Translations under genes and position numbers: made by a program
DNA from: Capra hircus
Taxonomy: Eukaryota > Chordata > Mammalia > Artiodactyla > Bovidae
DNA length: 64,000 nt
NCBI RefSeq assembly: GCF_001704415.2
Contig: NW_017189517.1
Location: 11,171,167-11,235,166, forward strand
Direction of reading: 5' to 3'
Notes under the pieces: model-generated
The model's input: the letters and a program-made list of their open reading frames with translations, nothing else
Told to the model about the DNA's origin: nothing
The model's database searches: none
Shown: positions 47,801 to 58,560 of the stretch, piece by piece
How positions within the stretch are numbered: the first letter of the stretch is position 1
Layout of the letters: the number at the start of each line of letters is the position of its first letter

Positions 47801-48666
47801 TGTCACCTTTTCCTATGCTGGGCTGACTCTCCTTCCCATCCCTTCAGAACACTGCCCTCAGTTTTCCTAGGTGACACCTACTTAGTATGCTAATGGGTGC
47901 TAATGGACTAAAATGTATTCAACAATGAGTAATCTCTTTGCCTTCTGAGCAGGGCCTAAATCCCAACATGTGATTAGGATGGTGGTAATTTTGGGCATCA
48001 TGGCGGTTATTAATGTAGTGTGGGAGGCTAAAACCTTTTTTTTCCTCTCAAATAGGTGACTGCCATTTAAACTCCATGTATGGCTTTCTGCCAATTGTAT
48101 TGGGGGCAATTTGAAGCAAAATTGATTGGCTAATTGCTTGTGGTCATCCGGCTTTTCAGCTGCCCGTGTAGCATCCCTGGAGGTAATTAGCACTTCCAGA
48201 ATTGGGGGTGAACTGGAGTTATTCATGGTCATGGCTTCTGTTGTGGGAGCCAGGGCAGCAGTAGCTTAGTTATGAGTGAATCAGTTTTCCTTTAAAATGA
48301 TTACTGAGGATTGATGAGTTTCTTTAACAATTATAAAAAATCCATTATGGAGGAGTTTGATACACAATTGCCTTCTAGAGTCATTTAAAGTGGCCAGTTG
48401 GGTTCTATATATTGTGTGATAAAGTCATTGGTAGGAAATAGCTTCAAAAATGTTGAGCATTTTCCAAAAGCGACTGGAATTTCAATTGCAGCCCTATAAC
48501 AGCACACATAGTGGAATATTTTTCAGCCAGTGTTATGCTAAACAGTATAGAATATATTTTTCATTAAGAATGTCTTCATATGTAAATGTCATGTAAAAAC
48601 CACAGATATCTGTATGTGATCCCCAAATTTAGAATCATCAGCACTTCAAGGTGATTGCTCTCTTTT
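47801..48666. other. Intronic DNA, nothing recognised
   Basis: No repeat family or exon was recognised. The frame at 47900-48232 on the minus strand has no known domain. Confidence 0.45.
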
Positions 48667-49577
48667 AAAAACAATGTTCCTCATGAAAAGATGCTCAACA
48701 TCACTCATTATCAGAAAAATGCAAATCAAAACCACAGTGAGGTACCATTTCACGCCAGTCAGAATGGCTGTGATCCAAAAGTCTACAAGCAATAAATGCT
48801 GGAGAAGGTGTGGAGAAAAGGGAACCCTCTTACACTGTTGGTGGGAATGCAAACTAGTACAGCCACTATGGAGAACAGTGTGGAGATTCCTTAAAAAACT
48901 GGAAATAGAACTGCCGTACGACCCAGCAATCCCACTGCTGGGTATACACACTGAGGAAACCAGAATTGAAAGAGACACGTATACCCCAATGTTCATCGCA
49001 GCACTGTTTATAATAGCCAGGACATGGAAGTAACCTAGATGTCCATCAGCAGATGAATGGATAAGAAAGCTGTGGTACATATATACAATGGAATATTACT
49101 CAGCTATTAAAAAGAATACATTTGAATCAGTTCTAATGAGGTGGATGAAACTGGAGCCTATTATACAGAGTGAAATAAGCCAGAAAGAAAAACACCAATA
49201 CAGTATACTAATGCATATATATGGAATTTAGAAAGATGGTAATGATAACCCTGTATGCGAGACAGCAAAAGAGACACAGATGTATAGAACAGTCTTTTGG
49301 ACTCTGTGGGAGAGGGCGAGGGTGGGATGATTTGGGAGAATGTCATTGAAACGTATAATATCATATAAGAAACGAATCGCCAGTCCAGGTTGCATGCATG
49401 ATACTGGATGCTTGGGGCTGGTGCACTGGGATGACCCAGAGGGATGGTACAGGGAGGGAGGAGGATGGGGGGTTCAGGATGGGGAACACGTGTATACCTG
49501 TGGCAGATTCATGTTGATGTATTGCAAAACCAATACAATATTGTAAAGTTAAAAATAAAAATAAAAACAATGTTCCT
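48667..49577 (+). mobile_element. 5'-truncated L1 with perfect 15-bp TSD
   Basis: The insert (48682-49562) is the 3' end of a ruminant L1: the C-terminal part of ORF2 followed by the 3' UTR and an AAAAATAAAAATA tail. The ORF2 fragment shows CWWECKLVQPLW and LPYDPAIPLLGI, family hallmarks of the region after the reverse transcriptase. A stop (TAA at 49031-49033) replaces the Gln codon expected after RTWK, so the family's last ~70 codons are cut off. AAAAACAATGTTCCT is repeated exactly at 48667-48681 and 49563-49577. It cannot move by itself. The high preservation and intact duplication suggest a fairly recent insertion. Confidence 0.95.
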
Positions 49578-50128
49578 GGGCAATTTACAAGGACAGAGAA
49601 TACCCAAGCAGAGCATCTCGGGATTCTGCCGTTTCCCCCCAAAACCTGGCATTTGTCAGTGTCAATCAGCATTGAAATTCTACCTGTGGCAGTAGAGGAA
49701 AGCCCAGAGTCATCTGCTTAATTTGATTGTTCCTTTTTCATAATTAAATGGGAACCAATGTTATCATCTTTGGAAGATCCAGCTTGAGGGTGATATGCTT
49801 TTGCAATGCAAAGAAACAGTGGGTTTGTTTCAATGCTAAGGCTAGGGCTGGGAAGTCTTGGCCCAACCAGCTGTTGTGTTCCAGTTGTTCCCATGCTCTT
49901 CAGCGTGGTCCCCTAGTCCCTTGACCTGCTGGTTGCAGTGTACAGCCCTCCTCTTAGGAATTCTTCTATTTTCCCCATTTCTATCTTAGATTCCCAGCCT
50001 TGACTGATGCTGGAATTAGGGGAAGGCTAGAAGGAAAAGGCAATAATTCCTTTCTTTTGTCTTCCCAATGATCAGACAAGCCCTACCCTGTATTTCAGGA
50101 TGAGGTTGTAAGAGAGGATGTGACTTAG
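49578..50128. other. Intronic DNA, nothing recognised
   Basis: Unique sequence between the L1 and the ferritin pseudogene. Confidence 0.45.
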
Positions 50129-50136
50129 ACTATTTT

Positions 50137-51038
50137 CTTTTTTTTTTCTTTTCTTTTCTTTTTTTTGCTGCAAAAAGCTTTATTGTTTCCATTTGGTCCA
50201 AGGCTTGAGAGAGGGCTCCAGGGTGTTAAAAAGCTGCCTAGTGGCTGCAGAGAGGGGCTTAAGGCAGCCCTGATGTTAGGTGGGTTCTTCAATGGCCACT
50301 GGTCTCCAGAAGCTCCTAGTCATGCATGAGGGTGAGCCTTTCGAAGAGATACTCGCCCAACCCAGCCTGGGGACCAGCCACCCTGCCGAGGTTGGTCAGG
50401 TGGTCACCCATCTTGATGAGTTTCACTTCCTCATCTAGGAAGTGGTTCTCCAGGAAGTCACAGATGTGGGGGTCTCCGCGGGCAGAAGCCAGGCCATGCA
50501 GATCCAACAGGGTTGATTCAGGTTCTTCTCTACGAGAAGGGCGGATTCCATAGCGTCCTGGGTTTTACCCCACTCCTCTTGAGATGGCGTCTGCACGTCC
50601 AGGAAGAGGGCGTGGCCGCCACGCTGGTTGCAGTTTCAAGAGACACTCCGTGCCCTCACACTTCTCCTTGGCCAGTTCGCGAAATAAGTGATCCACACCC
50701 TCCAGGGCCACATCGTCGCGGTTGAAATAGAAGCCCAGAGAAAGGTAGGTGTAGGAGGCCCGCAGTTGCATGTTAACCAGGCAGTTGATGGTGGCCTCCA
50801 TCTCGGTAGAATAATTCTGATAAATTTGGGAGCTCATGATTGGTCGGCAATAAGGAGTTAAAGAATGGTGGCTGGTCCCGGTGATCGTGGACAGCTGAGT
50901 GGCTGACTCCGGAGCTTGCGACTGGAAAAAAGGTTGCAGGGTGGTCGGAGGCGGGAGCAAGGGGCGTCCCTGGGTCTGTTCCGTCCAAGCACTGTTGAAG
51001 CGAGAGGCAGATCCGTGGGGCCGCTGAGCGCACTTCCA
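50137..51038 (-). pseudogene. FTL: Ferritin light chain processed pseudogene
   Basis: This is an intronless copy of ferritin light chain mRNA, the subunit of the cytosolic iron-storage shell. Reading leftward: 5' UTR with an iron-responsive element, start codon at 50837-50835 (MSSQIYQNYSTEMEAT...), the four-helix ferritin region, a stop TAG near 50312, 3' UTR, AATAAA signal (50184-50179) and a poly-A tail (T-rich at 50137-50166). Lesions against the family sequence: a 2-base deletion near 50627-50631, after codons for LLKLQ, shifts the frame into a stop (TAA, ~50567); a 1-base deletion near 50508-50515 returns to the original frame (DLHGLASARGDPHICDFLEN); one Lys codon is missing in KLIK-MGDHL; several Arg codons became Cys or Tyr. 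ACTATTTT flanks it at 50129-50136 and 51039-51046. It is antisense to GPC3. Confidence 0.96.
50978..51000 (-). promoter_or_regulatory. Iron-responsive element in the FTL pseudogene
   Basis: The minus strand reads CTTCAACAGTGCTTGGACGG here: the CAGTGC loop (50994-50989) is closed by TTCAA/TTGGA, which pairs with one G-T wobble, and the bulged C sits just 5' of the upper stem. In ferritin mRNAs this hairpin binds IRP1/IRP2. The core is intact although the coding region is dead. It would act only if this copy were transcribed. Confidence 0.85.
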
Positions 51039-51046
51039 ACTATTTT

Positions 51047-51299
51047 GTTTTACATTCTTGTTTTAAAACATCTCACAAACGAGGAACCAGTGCCTGATAT
51101 ATACTGTGTTCCATCTCTGATCACAGCTTCCAGCCTGCTTTCTCTACTTTCTGTTTTCAGCAAGTTTGATTTTTACTTTCACTTGCTTTTCTGTTCTCAG
51201 CCTGTCTTCTCTCCCTGACTAAACTGGTCAGATTTTGTTTCCTAAAAGGAGATTACATTGCTCTTTGCTGGAAAAGACAGTCACTGGCATGGTGGGAGT

Positions 51300-51300
<1 letters not shown>
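51047..51300. other. Short intronic spacer
   Basis: Unique sequence between the pseudogene and the microsatellite. Confidence 0.4.
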
Positions 51301-51301
<1 letters not shown>

Positions 51302-51351
<50 letters not shown>

Positions 51352-51540
51352 TGTGTGTGTCTGTGTCTGTGTCTGTGTGTGTCTGTGTGTGTCTGTGTGT
51401 GTGTCTGTGTGTGTGTGTGTGTGTCTGTGTGTGTGTGTCTGTGTGTGTCTGTGTGTCTGTGTGTGTCTGTGTCTGTGTGTGTCTGTCTGTGTCTGTGTGT
51501 CTGTGTGTGTGTCTGTGTGTGTGTGTATGTGTGTGTGTGT
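51302..51540 (+). repeat. Compound (GT)n/(GTCTGT)n microsatellite
   Basis: A pure GT run (about 51304-51350) grades into about 190 bases of TGTGTC/TGTC variants. Long frames of Val/Cys on one strand and Thr/His on the other are by-products of the repeat. Expected to be highly length-polymorphic and Z-DNA-prone. Confidence 0.98.
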
Positions 51541-51634
51541 TGGCAAGGGGTGCTGTGACAGGGTGTGTAAGGCTTCTTTTCTAAAGTCTGTTTTTAATCC
51601 TAATAACTCTCTTAGTTCTGAGACTCTGAATTTC

Positions 51635-51725
51635 AAATCCTAGTTCTGCCTCTCTGTGATCTTGGGAGTTGTTTGCTTAGGGCTTCAGTTTCCCCATCTT
51701 TAAAATGGGTGGTAGAAGACTCTAT
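51635..51725 (+). repeat. MIR SINE fragment
   Basis: 'tcagtttccccatctttaaa' followed by ATGGG is the forward MIR core, preceded by 'tagttctgcctctctgtgat'. Confidence 0.85.
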
Positions 51726-52772
51726 CTCATACAGTTCTAGAGTGGACCAATGGAAGCTTACATTGATGGTTTCTAAAAAGGTCGGAGGAAAAGGTGGGAA
51801 GAGGGTAGTGGTGGTGGTACGTTTGTATTCACCCCGCTTCACTCCCATCAACAGATGGCACTAGGGAAAGTCACTGGTTTCTCCTGAGGATTCCTTGTTT
51901 GACCCAGAGGAAATTGCACAACCCATCTATCCCCAAACCATTTCTGTCCCCAGAGTACAAGCTAAATCTTCTGCCGGGGGATCAATCAAAGAGCTGTCTT
52001 TGGCAGGGGGAAGTGTCATGAGAATAAACAGCTGCTCTCTCCACCCCACAACCCCTCCTGCTGCTAAATGACTCTAGGGAAGAGGAAACCAGTCATCAAA
52101 GGCTTCTGCCACCTGTGCACAGCTGGTAGTTCCTGAGGTCACTTGGTAGTGACTGGAGGAGTTCAGAAAGTATCCACGGAGCTAAGTCACTGATATATCC
52201 CTTTCCCTAAGGCTCAAGGACTTGCTGTCTTCTTTCCTTCATTCCCAGAGTGGGGAAGCTCCTTTGTAAGCTGGAACACACTAGGCTGAGATTGCCCTAG
52301 GTCTTCCCTAGTGCTGTTTTGTGAATAGCATCCTTTGAGTGATTCTCAGTGTGAAGAAAAGGAGCAGGACTAGGCTTTCTTGTCCTCCTTCTTCAGCCAT
52401 CTTTAAAAAAGGAAGATTAGGAAGTCATTTCCTTTGAGCTACTTGCTGCCAAGTGTCACTCTCCTGGGAAATCCAGGCTGCTTCAGCTAGACTTCCCTTT
52501 TCCTGTCTCCAAGGTTGCCAAGCCAACTGGCAGAGTGCAGGGCCCAAAGGTAAAGCTAGTTCCGTGTTCCAGAGGGGGCAGAGTGGCTGACAGAGCAAAG
52601 GACACCAGAGGCCCCTCATCACTGGGGACAGGCAGGATGGTCCCCAACCAGGCAGATCTGGAAAGCTTTAACAGAACATGACTGAGACACACTACAGAGG
52701 GGTCAACTTGGTTGGTATATATACAGCACATCTGAGCAGGTAAAGTAAAGGTTTAGTAAAAGGGGAAGGAAG
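51726..52772. other. Intronic DNA, nothing recognised
   Basis: Moderately GC-rich unique sequence. No exon, repeat or RNA gene was supported. Confidence 0.45.
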
Positions 52773-52906
52773 GTGGCTGCTGCTACTGCTAAGTCACTTC
52801 AGTCGTGTCCAACTCTGTGCATCCCCATAGATGGCAGCCTGCCAGGCCCCTCCATCCCTGGGATTTTCCAGGCAAGAGTACTGGAGTGGGTTGCCATTGC
52901 CTTTAT
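52773..52906 (-). repeat. Bov-A SINE monomer
   Basis: A single Bov-A unit begins with a GCTGCTGCTACTGCTAAGTC run and ends 'gtgggttgccattgccttta'. No tRNA-like half is present, and no target duplication is evident. Confidence 0.85.
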
Positions 52907-53044
52907 GGCCACAAATATCAAATCAGAACCAGTTCTGGGTCAGAGTTCTATTCAAGGTTGGAACAGTCAGGGTTTAAGAACTAGAACAGGAATAATTCGG
53001 CTCCATCATTTATTGAGAGTTTCTCAAGGAGGAACAATAAGACA

Positions 53045-53160
53045 ATCAAGAGTCACAGAGGAACTGGATTTAAAGTCACTGGGGTTAGAATCACTGCTCT
53101 GCCATCTATTAACTAATAGACTTTTTGTGGAGTTACTCAGCCTCTCTGCACCACTCTGAA
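53045..53160 (+). repeat. MIR SINE fragment
   Basis: 'cactgctctgccatctatta' and 'gttactcagcctctctgcac' follow the forward MIR order. Confidence 0.7.
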
Positions 53161-53937
53161 ACAGCACACATGATGCTAAAAAGGATTTTATGTATAGATG
53201 CTAAAGAAATGTTTGTTAAGTGAATCATTTTTATCCAGAGGTTATTTCTAGCAAGATTGAGGTTATTGATGGTAGCTCCCTACCTTCAAGTTCTACTCCG
53301 TTCAGTTTAGTACTTGTTCTGTGTCTGAGATGGTGCTGCCCTAGTGCCCAGCCACCTGGGGTCTGATCATTAGGGGAATGTGAACCAGTTAACAGGGACG
53401 CAGGGACCACAGGAGAGGGAAAACACAAAGTTCCCTGGGAAGAATTCTGAAATAAATTCATGTGAAAATCAGGAAAACAGATTATTTTGACTTGTTTTAA
53501 AATGATCTTTTTTATACTTTCATGGCTCTTCAGTAGAAATGGCTTAAGCTAAAAGAAAACTTAATTAAATGAATAGGCAATTTATGAGTCTTGGGTGAGG
53601 TGCAAATTTGAATTCTCTTGTTAAAATTAAGTGACCAACTAAATGCAATGTGGTATCTTGAATTAGAGCTTGGAACAGATAAAAGTCATTAGTGGAAAAC
53701 CTGGGGAAATCTGAATAAAGGCTGTAGTTTGGTCAGTAGCTTTGTACCAATGTCAACATTTTAATTTTGACAAATGGCCCATGGTTATTTAAGATGTTAC
53801 TATTAGGGGAAACCAAGTGAAACTAGCTTTGTGACTCTACCGTAAACCTAAAATTATTGCAAAATAAAAAGTTTTTTTTTTTTTAATCAAGTGGTCAAAC
53901 TCTCTTACTTTCAATGGTGATAAGCTCTGCTTTTCAA
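53161..53937. other. Intronic DNA, nothing recognised
   Basis: AT-rich sequence with a T run near 53871-53884. No gene was supported. Confidence 0.45.
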
Positions 53938-54346
53938 AAAAAATTGAAATGTAATTGAATTACAATGTTATATAAATTTCAGGTGTACAGCATAATGATT
54001 CAGTATTTTTACAAATTATACTCCGTTAAATGTTATTACAAGATAATGGCTATAATTCCCTGTGGTATATGATATTTGCTTGTTGCTTATCTATTTTATA
54101 TGTAGTAGTTTGTATCTCATACCCCTAATTTGCCCCATCCCCCTCCATCTCCCCAGTGGTAACCAGTAAGTAGTTTGTTATCTAGATCTGTGCATCTGTT
54201 TCTCTTTTGTATATACATTCATTTGTACTATATTTTATACTACATATAAGTGATATCATATAGTATTTGTCCTTCTTTGTCTGACATTTCAGTAAGCACA
54301 ACATTCTCTAGTTTCATCCCCATCTCTGCTTTTTTTTTTTTTTTTC
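53938..54346 (-). repeat. Artiodactyl L1 3' fragment
   Basis: 'gaattacaatgttatataaa', 'caggtgtacagcataatgat' and 'cagtggtaaccagtaagtag' form the reversed 3' region of an L1. It ends at a poly-T stretch (54331-54346), which may belong to another retroposon. Confidence 0.75.
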
Positions 54347-54528
54347 CCACGCACTTTGTTTGAAGATGTTTTTGAAATTACATGGGATTGGGATGGGGGC
54401 ACTCGGATACTTGCTTCTACTGCATAGAGTTTTGAACTCTGCCCTTTTCCTTAACAATATATACATGCATTTTCACATGCCATTAGAAGTTCATGGTAAG
54501 TGTGATTGTCCATATGCATAATGTATTT

Positions 54529-54827
54529 AAGCACCCCCTTGCTGCTGCTGCTGCTGAGTCACTTCAATCTTGTCCAACTCTGTGCAACCCCATAGATGGC
54601 CTCCTACCAGGCTCCCCCGTCCCTGGGATTCTCCAGGCAAGAACACTGGAGTGGGTTGCCATTTCCTTCTCCAATGCATGAAAGTGAAAAGTGAAAGTGA
54701 AGTCGCTTAGTCGTGCCCGACTCTCAGCGACCCCATGGACTGCAGCCCACCAGGCTCCTCTGTCCATGGGGTTTTCCAGGCAAGAGTACTGGAGTGGGGT
54801 GCCATTGCCTTCTCCAAGCACCCCCTT
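54529..54827 (-). repeat. Bov-A2 dimeric SINE with 12-bp TSD
   Basis: Two Bov-A units (54541-54815) are joined by 'gcatgaaagtgaaaagtgaa', the usual linker, and the left end carries a (GCT)n run. AAGCACCCCCTT is repeated perfectly at 54529-54540 and 54816-54827. Confidence 0.95.
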
Positions 54828-55110
54828 ACTGATGCACATTTAGGGTGTTTGCAATTTCATGCTAGTGTAAACAATGTTGCCGTGAACATTTCTGTACATA
54901 TAACTTTGTGCTGATTTCTGATGTTTCCTTGGGCTAGAGACATAAGGAAACTGCATCAAAGAATATAAACTTTTAGGAAGATCTAGATACTTAATACCGT
55001 ATCACTTTCCCGAAGAGTTTTATCAATCTATACATCCAGGAGCAGTGTGCAAGTGCCCGTCTCACTACATCCTAATCAACCTTGAGTCTTATTATTAAGA
55101 ACAAGCATCT
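54828..55110 (-). repeat. Old L1M fragment
   Basis: 'catttagggtgtttgcaatt', 'gtaaacaatgttgccgtgaa' and 'tctcactacatcctaatcaa' match reversed old-L1 sequence. The Bov-A2 appears to have inserted into this element. Confidence 0.7.
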
Positions 55111-55627
55111 TTTCTGTATGCACTTGCTTTAACTTGACTCCCTGCTTAGAATCCGAGTGTCAACCTGTGGTTTAAGAATGACCAGACTTGGCCCCTCCCC
55201 CACTCATCCTTTTACCATTTTTGTATATAATTCCTTAACATGGTAGCTAACTGGGACATGATCTTTTTAAAGACAATATCATATTGACAGGTAACTGGAA
55301 ATTCTCTTTCATTTTAACCTTGTTTCCAGGAATATTGTAAAATTCACAGACAAACCTTTTGATTCTTATTGTTATTTACATGCACACACACACTTTAATA
55401 CCACTGAATGGAAGGGGTGGGGAAAACAAAAAGTTGTCCCTTAGGGAGTCGCTACATACCTGGGATTTGGAGAATACCAACTTGGCATGGCCTGGGTTTG
55501 CTACCTGCACCATTGCCTAGCGCTCTACGCTCCTCACATATAGTAAGCAGCTTCTCAATAAGCCAAACTAATGACTACATTCTGCCTGTTTAACCTGCAG
55601 AAGTAGAATGGAGGCAGGAGGCGTAGA
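55111..55627. other. Intronic DNA, nothing recognised
   Basis: A short (CA) run lies near 55381-55392. No gene was supported. Confidence 0.4.
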
Positions 55628-55843
55628 ATGTTCTTGGTGGTGGCAGTGTCATTTCTGCTCCTATCTTGCTGTGTTGGGTCGCAGTTGAGCTCAGGGCCTT
55701 CCTTTGACACCAGTCGTTCAGGAGGAGCGCACCCTAGCCCGAAAGCCGGCCTCCTGTTCTGCTGTAGGGACTGCTCTCAGAAAATGAGCTGCCATTACTG
55801 GCGAAGTAGTTTTTTCCGCTTCCGTCGCCCTTCACAGTCTTAG
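55628..55843 (+). CDS. Speculative 71-codon frame with signal-like start
   Basis: The frame begins MFLVVAVSFLLLSCCVGSQL, a pattern close to a secretory signal peptide (hydrophobic about 2-15, possible cleavage after VGS). The rest is short, Ser/Arg-rich and has Cys at 45, 46, 49 and 55. The ATG has A at -3. The surrounding ~250 bases have more CpG than the flanks. I recognise no family, and no splice sites or poly-A signal tie it to a transcript. Chance is the most likely explanation for a frame of this length. Confidence 0.12.
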   Translation: MFLVVAVSFLLLSCCVGSQLSSGPSFDTSRSGGAHPSPKAGLLFCCRDCSQKMSCHYWRSSFFRFRRPSQS

Positions 55844-57734
55844 CTCCTCTCGTAGTTATAAGACTGCTTTAATAGTCTTGTCTTGTAATTACATCTGGAG
55901 ACAGGAGACAGCATCTTTTGATAGTTCAAGTCCTAACGCATTTAAATTGCCCTCCTAATGCTGTAAAAGAGTCAAATTATATATTCTGGTTTGCACTAGA
56001 CAGCAATAAATGTCAAGGTGCCATCCACTCTGGTATTTAACTCCTTGACGCTATCTGTTTTTGTGCACCTCGCACTGACGGTACACTAGTGTTTTCCCAT
56101 TTCCAGGCTCGAAAGGATCAAGTTGGGGAGATAAATTTCACTATTCAAAATATATTAAAAGGCAGAGGAAGTTTGTAAACATTGCTTTGGAAAGCTAAGC
56201 AAAGCAATAAAGTCAAGGACAGGAACCTGATTCAGTAAAGGAAACATTTCACAAGATTGTCATCTACTTTATTTTTAAAGCTGCAATAAGATGTAACGAT
56301 AAAAAGGCCAATGATGCATTTCAGCCAAGTGATATGAACTCTTGCTAAACCAATTAAACTGTCAGTATACTATGGTTTCACATTTTCTATAACATACTAG
56401 GTCACCTTAGGACACTTAGTCACTTATGACTTTTTACCACTGATGCAAAATCAATTTGGCAATTTATAATCTTACATTTCATTATGAAAGTATATTATTC
56501 TGTAAGAAAGCTGCTGGAAAAATAAGAGGTTTCTGAAGCCCATTCATTCCTCTCCTGTTCAGGTGATGTCATAAAAGAATAACATCAATCATATTATCTG
56601 ATGTTTTGAGACTTCTAGTAGTTTTTGATTTATATGGTTTTTAAAGAAGATGTACCGAGTATACAGTTCTAACCCAGGATGCAATTCTGAATGTTGGATA
56701 AAATTGCAGACATTAAAAAGTGAGAATTTTTACTGAAGAGCTCATTTTTCATCTACCTCTTTAAAATGTTTGAGTGTGTGGATTGAAAGAAGCCTTTTGC
56801 TTAAGTATCTATATACCAGAGGGTGGGCTTTTTTGTTTTCCTGTATTTGGAGTTCCTGCTCTTCTCAAAGAGATGGCACAGATGGTTATTCATATTTAAT
56901 ACCATCACATTTCTCAGTTTATTTTTTGGAAATTGTGAGTTACAGAATGATATACCAGCTTATTTGAGAGAAAGGTGGAAAAAAGAAAGAGGAAGTGTTG
57001 GAGGCTTATTATTATTACAATTCTTATTTGGAAATACCTTCCTTTTTTCTCTCTAGGACAAACATGACACCGCTTTTGGAAAAAACCAATGGCAGTAATA
57101 AAATGCACATGACAGATCCTTAGTTTTAGCTGCTCATTAGCACAGAAGCAGACAGAACTGTTCTCATAAGATCATATGGCTAACAGGAGCATAATTAACA
57201 TTGACTGTACATATAGCCCTTTTCTTCTGTTATGAAGTCAACAAGAGTTTCCTTTAACTTTCCCTTATGACTATTAACCACACTTGTTAATACATCTCCC
57301 TGTTCCCAAAGCTCAAATCAGATGTGTGCCTCTGGCAGTTACAGCTGCAGTAACACTGGACCCTTTAAATATGAGATTTAAACCTGAGGTTCTATTCTTT
57401 TTTGCTTTAGGTCAGGGTTACAGGGTAGGTAGGGGCAACGAACTGCATTAATTTTGATTCTGCTTGTGGTCAAGCATCTCGTGATGCAAGGACTGTGTGG
57501 TACTCAGCTATTTGTATACTCGCATTGTCTCAGGTATTTCCACTCTCACTGGCATCTCTCCTGTTCGCGTATTCTTTTTTACATTCAGGTCTGAACACAG
57601 AAGGACACATTGAATGAAAAGAGAAACACAGAGTAGAAATTGAATAATTATAATGAGAGTCACTTTGCACTTTGTATCTTGCTGAGAACAGTATTGGAAC
57701 TAGGTTTAACTGACTTTCCGTTTACCAGGCATAG
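55844..57734. other. Intronic DNA free of recognisable repeats
   Basis: About 1.9 kb of AT-rich unique sequence. No SINE, LINE, RNA gene or exon was recognised. Confidence 0.5.
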
Positions 57735-57910
57735 GAAGAGACACTTCCACCTGCACTGTCTAATTTCAACTCACAACAACCCTCTGAGGTAGACCGTATA
57801 TTCCCTACTTTAGAGATGAGGGCTGTGCTCCCGGGAGATTAAGCAATTTGCCAAGGGCATAATGTTAGGGACAGGTTGAGTTTAGTTCCAGTTCTAATTC
57901 TAGTATTCTA
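57735..57910 (-). repeat. MIR SINE
   Basis: 'ctcacaacaaccctctgagg', 'tactttagagatgagggctg' and 'aagcaatttgccaagggcat' follow the reverse MIR order. Confidence 0.8.
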
Positions 57911-58204
57911 TGGGCTCCATCATGGTTATTTATTATTGTTGATATAATTGTCTTGACAAGCCAGAATACATAGGGAATGGTAGCACATACCATAATAGAG
58001 GTTTAGAATATGAATGAATGTACAGTTTTGGCTTGTTTAAAAGTAAGAATAATTTATTGGCATGATACCTGTTAATGTTAGAAAATGCAGCAATATAGGT
58101 AAGATAGTGAAACAATTTACTTGTGATACTAAGACCTGTTAACAGTTTGGCTAGTAGACTTTCTTTTTTTAGATCTTTAAATTATATGTATACATTGCAA
58201 GGGA

Positions 58205-58350
58205 TGGTTAGAAAACATCACCGACTCAGTGGACATGAATTTCAGCAAACTCCAGGAGATAGTGGAGGACAGAGGAGCCTGCCTGGTGTGCTGCAGTCCG
58301 TGGGGTCACAGAGAGTCGGACATAACTTAGCAACTAAACAAAAACAAACA
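58205..58350 (+). repeat. BovB 3'-end fragment
   Basis: 'agtggacatgaatttcagca' and 'gagagtcggacataacttag' are the forward 3' end of BovB, finishing in a CAAAAACAAAC tail. Confidence 0.85.
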
Positions 58351-58354
58351 TACA

Positions 58355-58560
58355 TACCATTTTATACCCTGCTTTTTAAAAAACGTAACTATTTTCAGAA
58401 CATTTTCTTGTGTTATTACATAGATGTCAACATGATTTTAATGGCTATGCAGTACTCTACTGTCTGGGTATCCCATAAAATATTTAAGCAATCTATCTTG
58501 GATATATTAATGAGAACCAGTCCTCTAGTTTGATAATGCTCCTCTGATGTCACAAAATAC
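58355..58560 (-). repeat. Old L1M fragment (probable)
   Basis: 'accattttataccctgcttt' and 'atggctatgcagtactctac' resemble the reversed 3' region of old L1 elements. Confidence 0.5.

Noticed and set aside
48674..49033. A cellular gene encoding a Trp-rich 119-residue protein
   Set aside because: It is the C-terminal part of L1 ORF2 with a family-typical CWWECKLVQPLW segment.
51235..51643. Long Val/Cys and Thr/His open frames
   Set aside because: They are translations of the GT microsatellite in several frames on both strands, not proteins.
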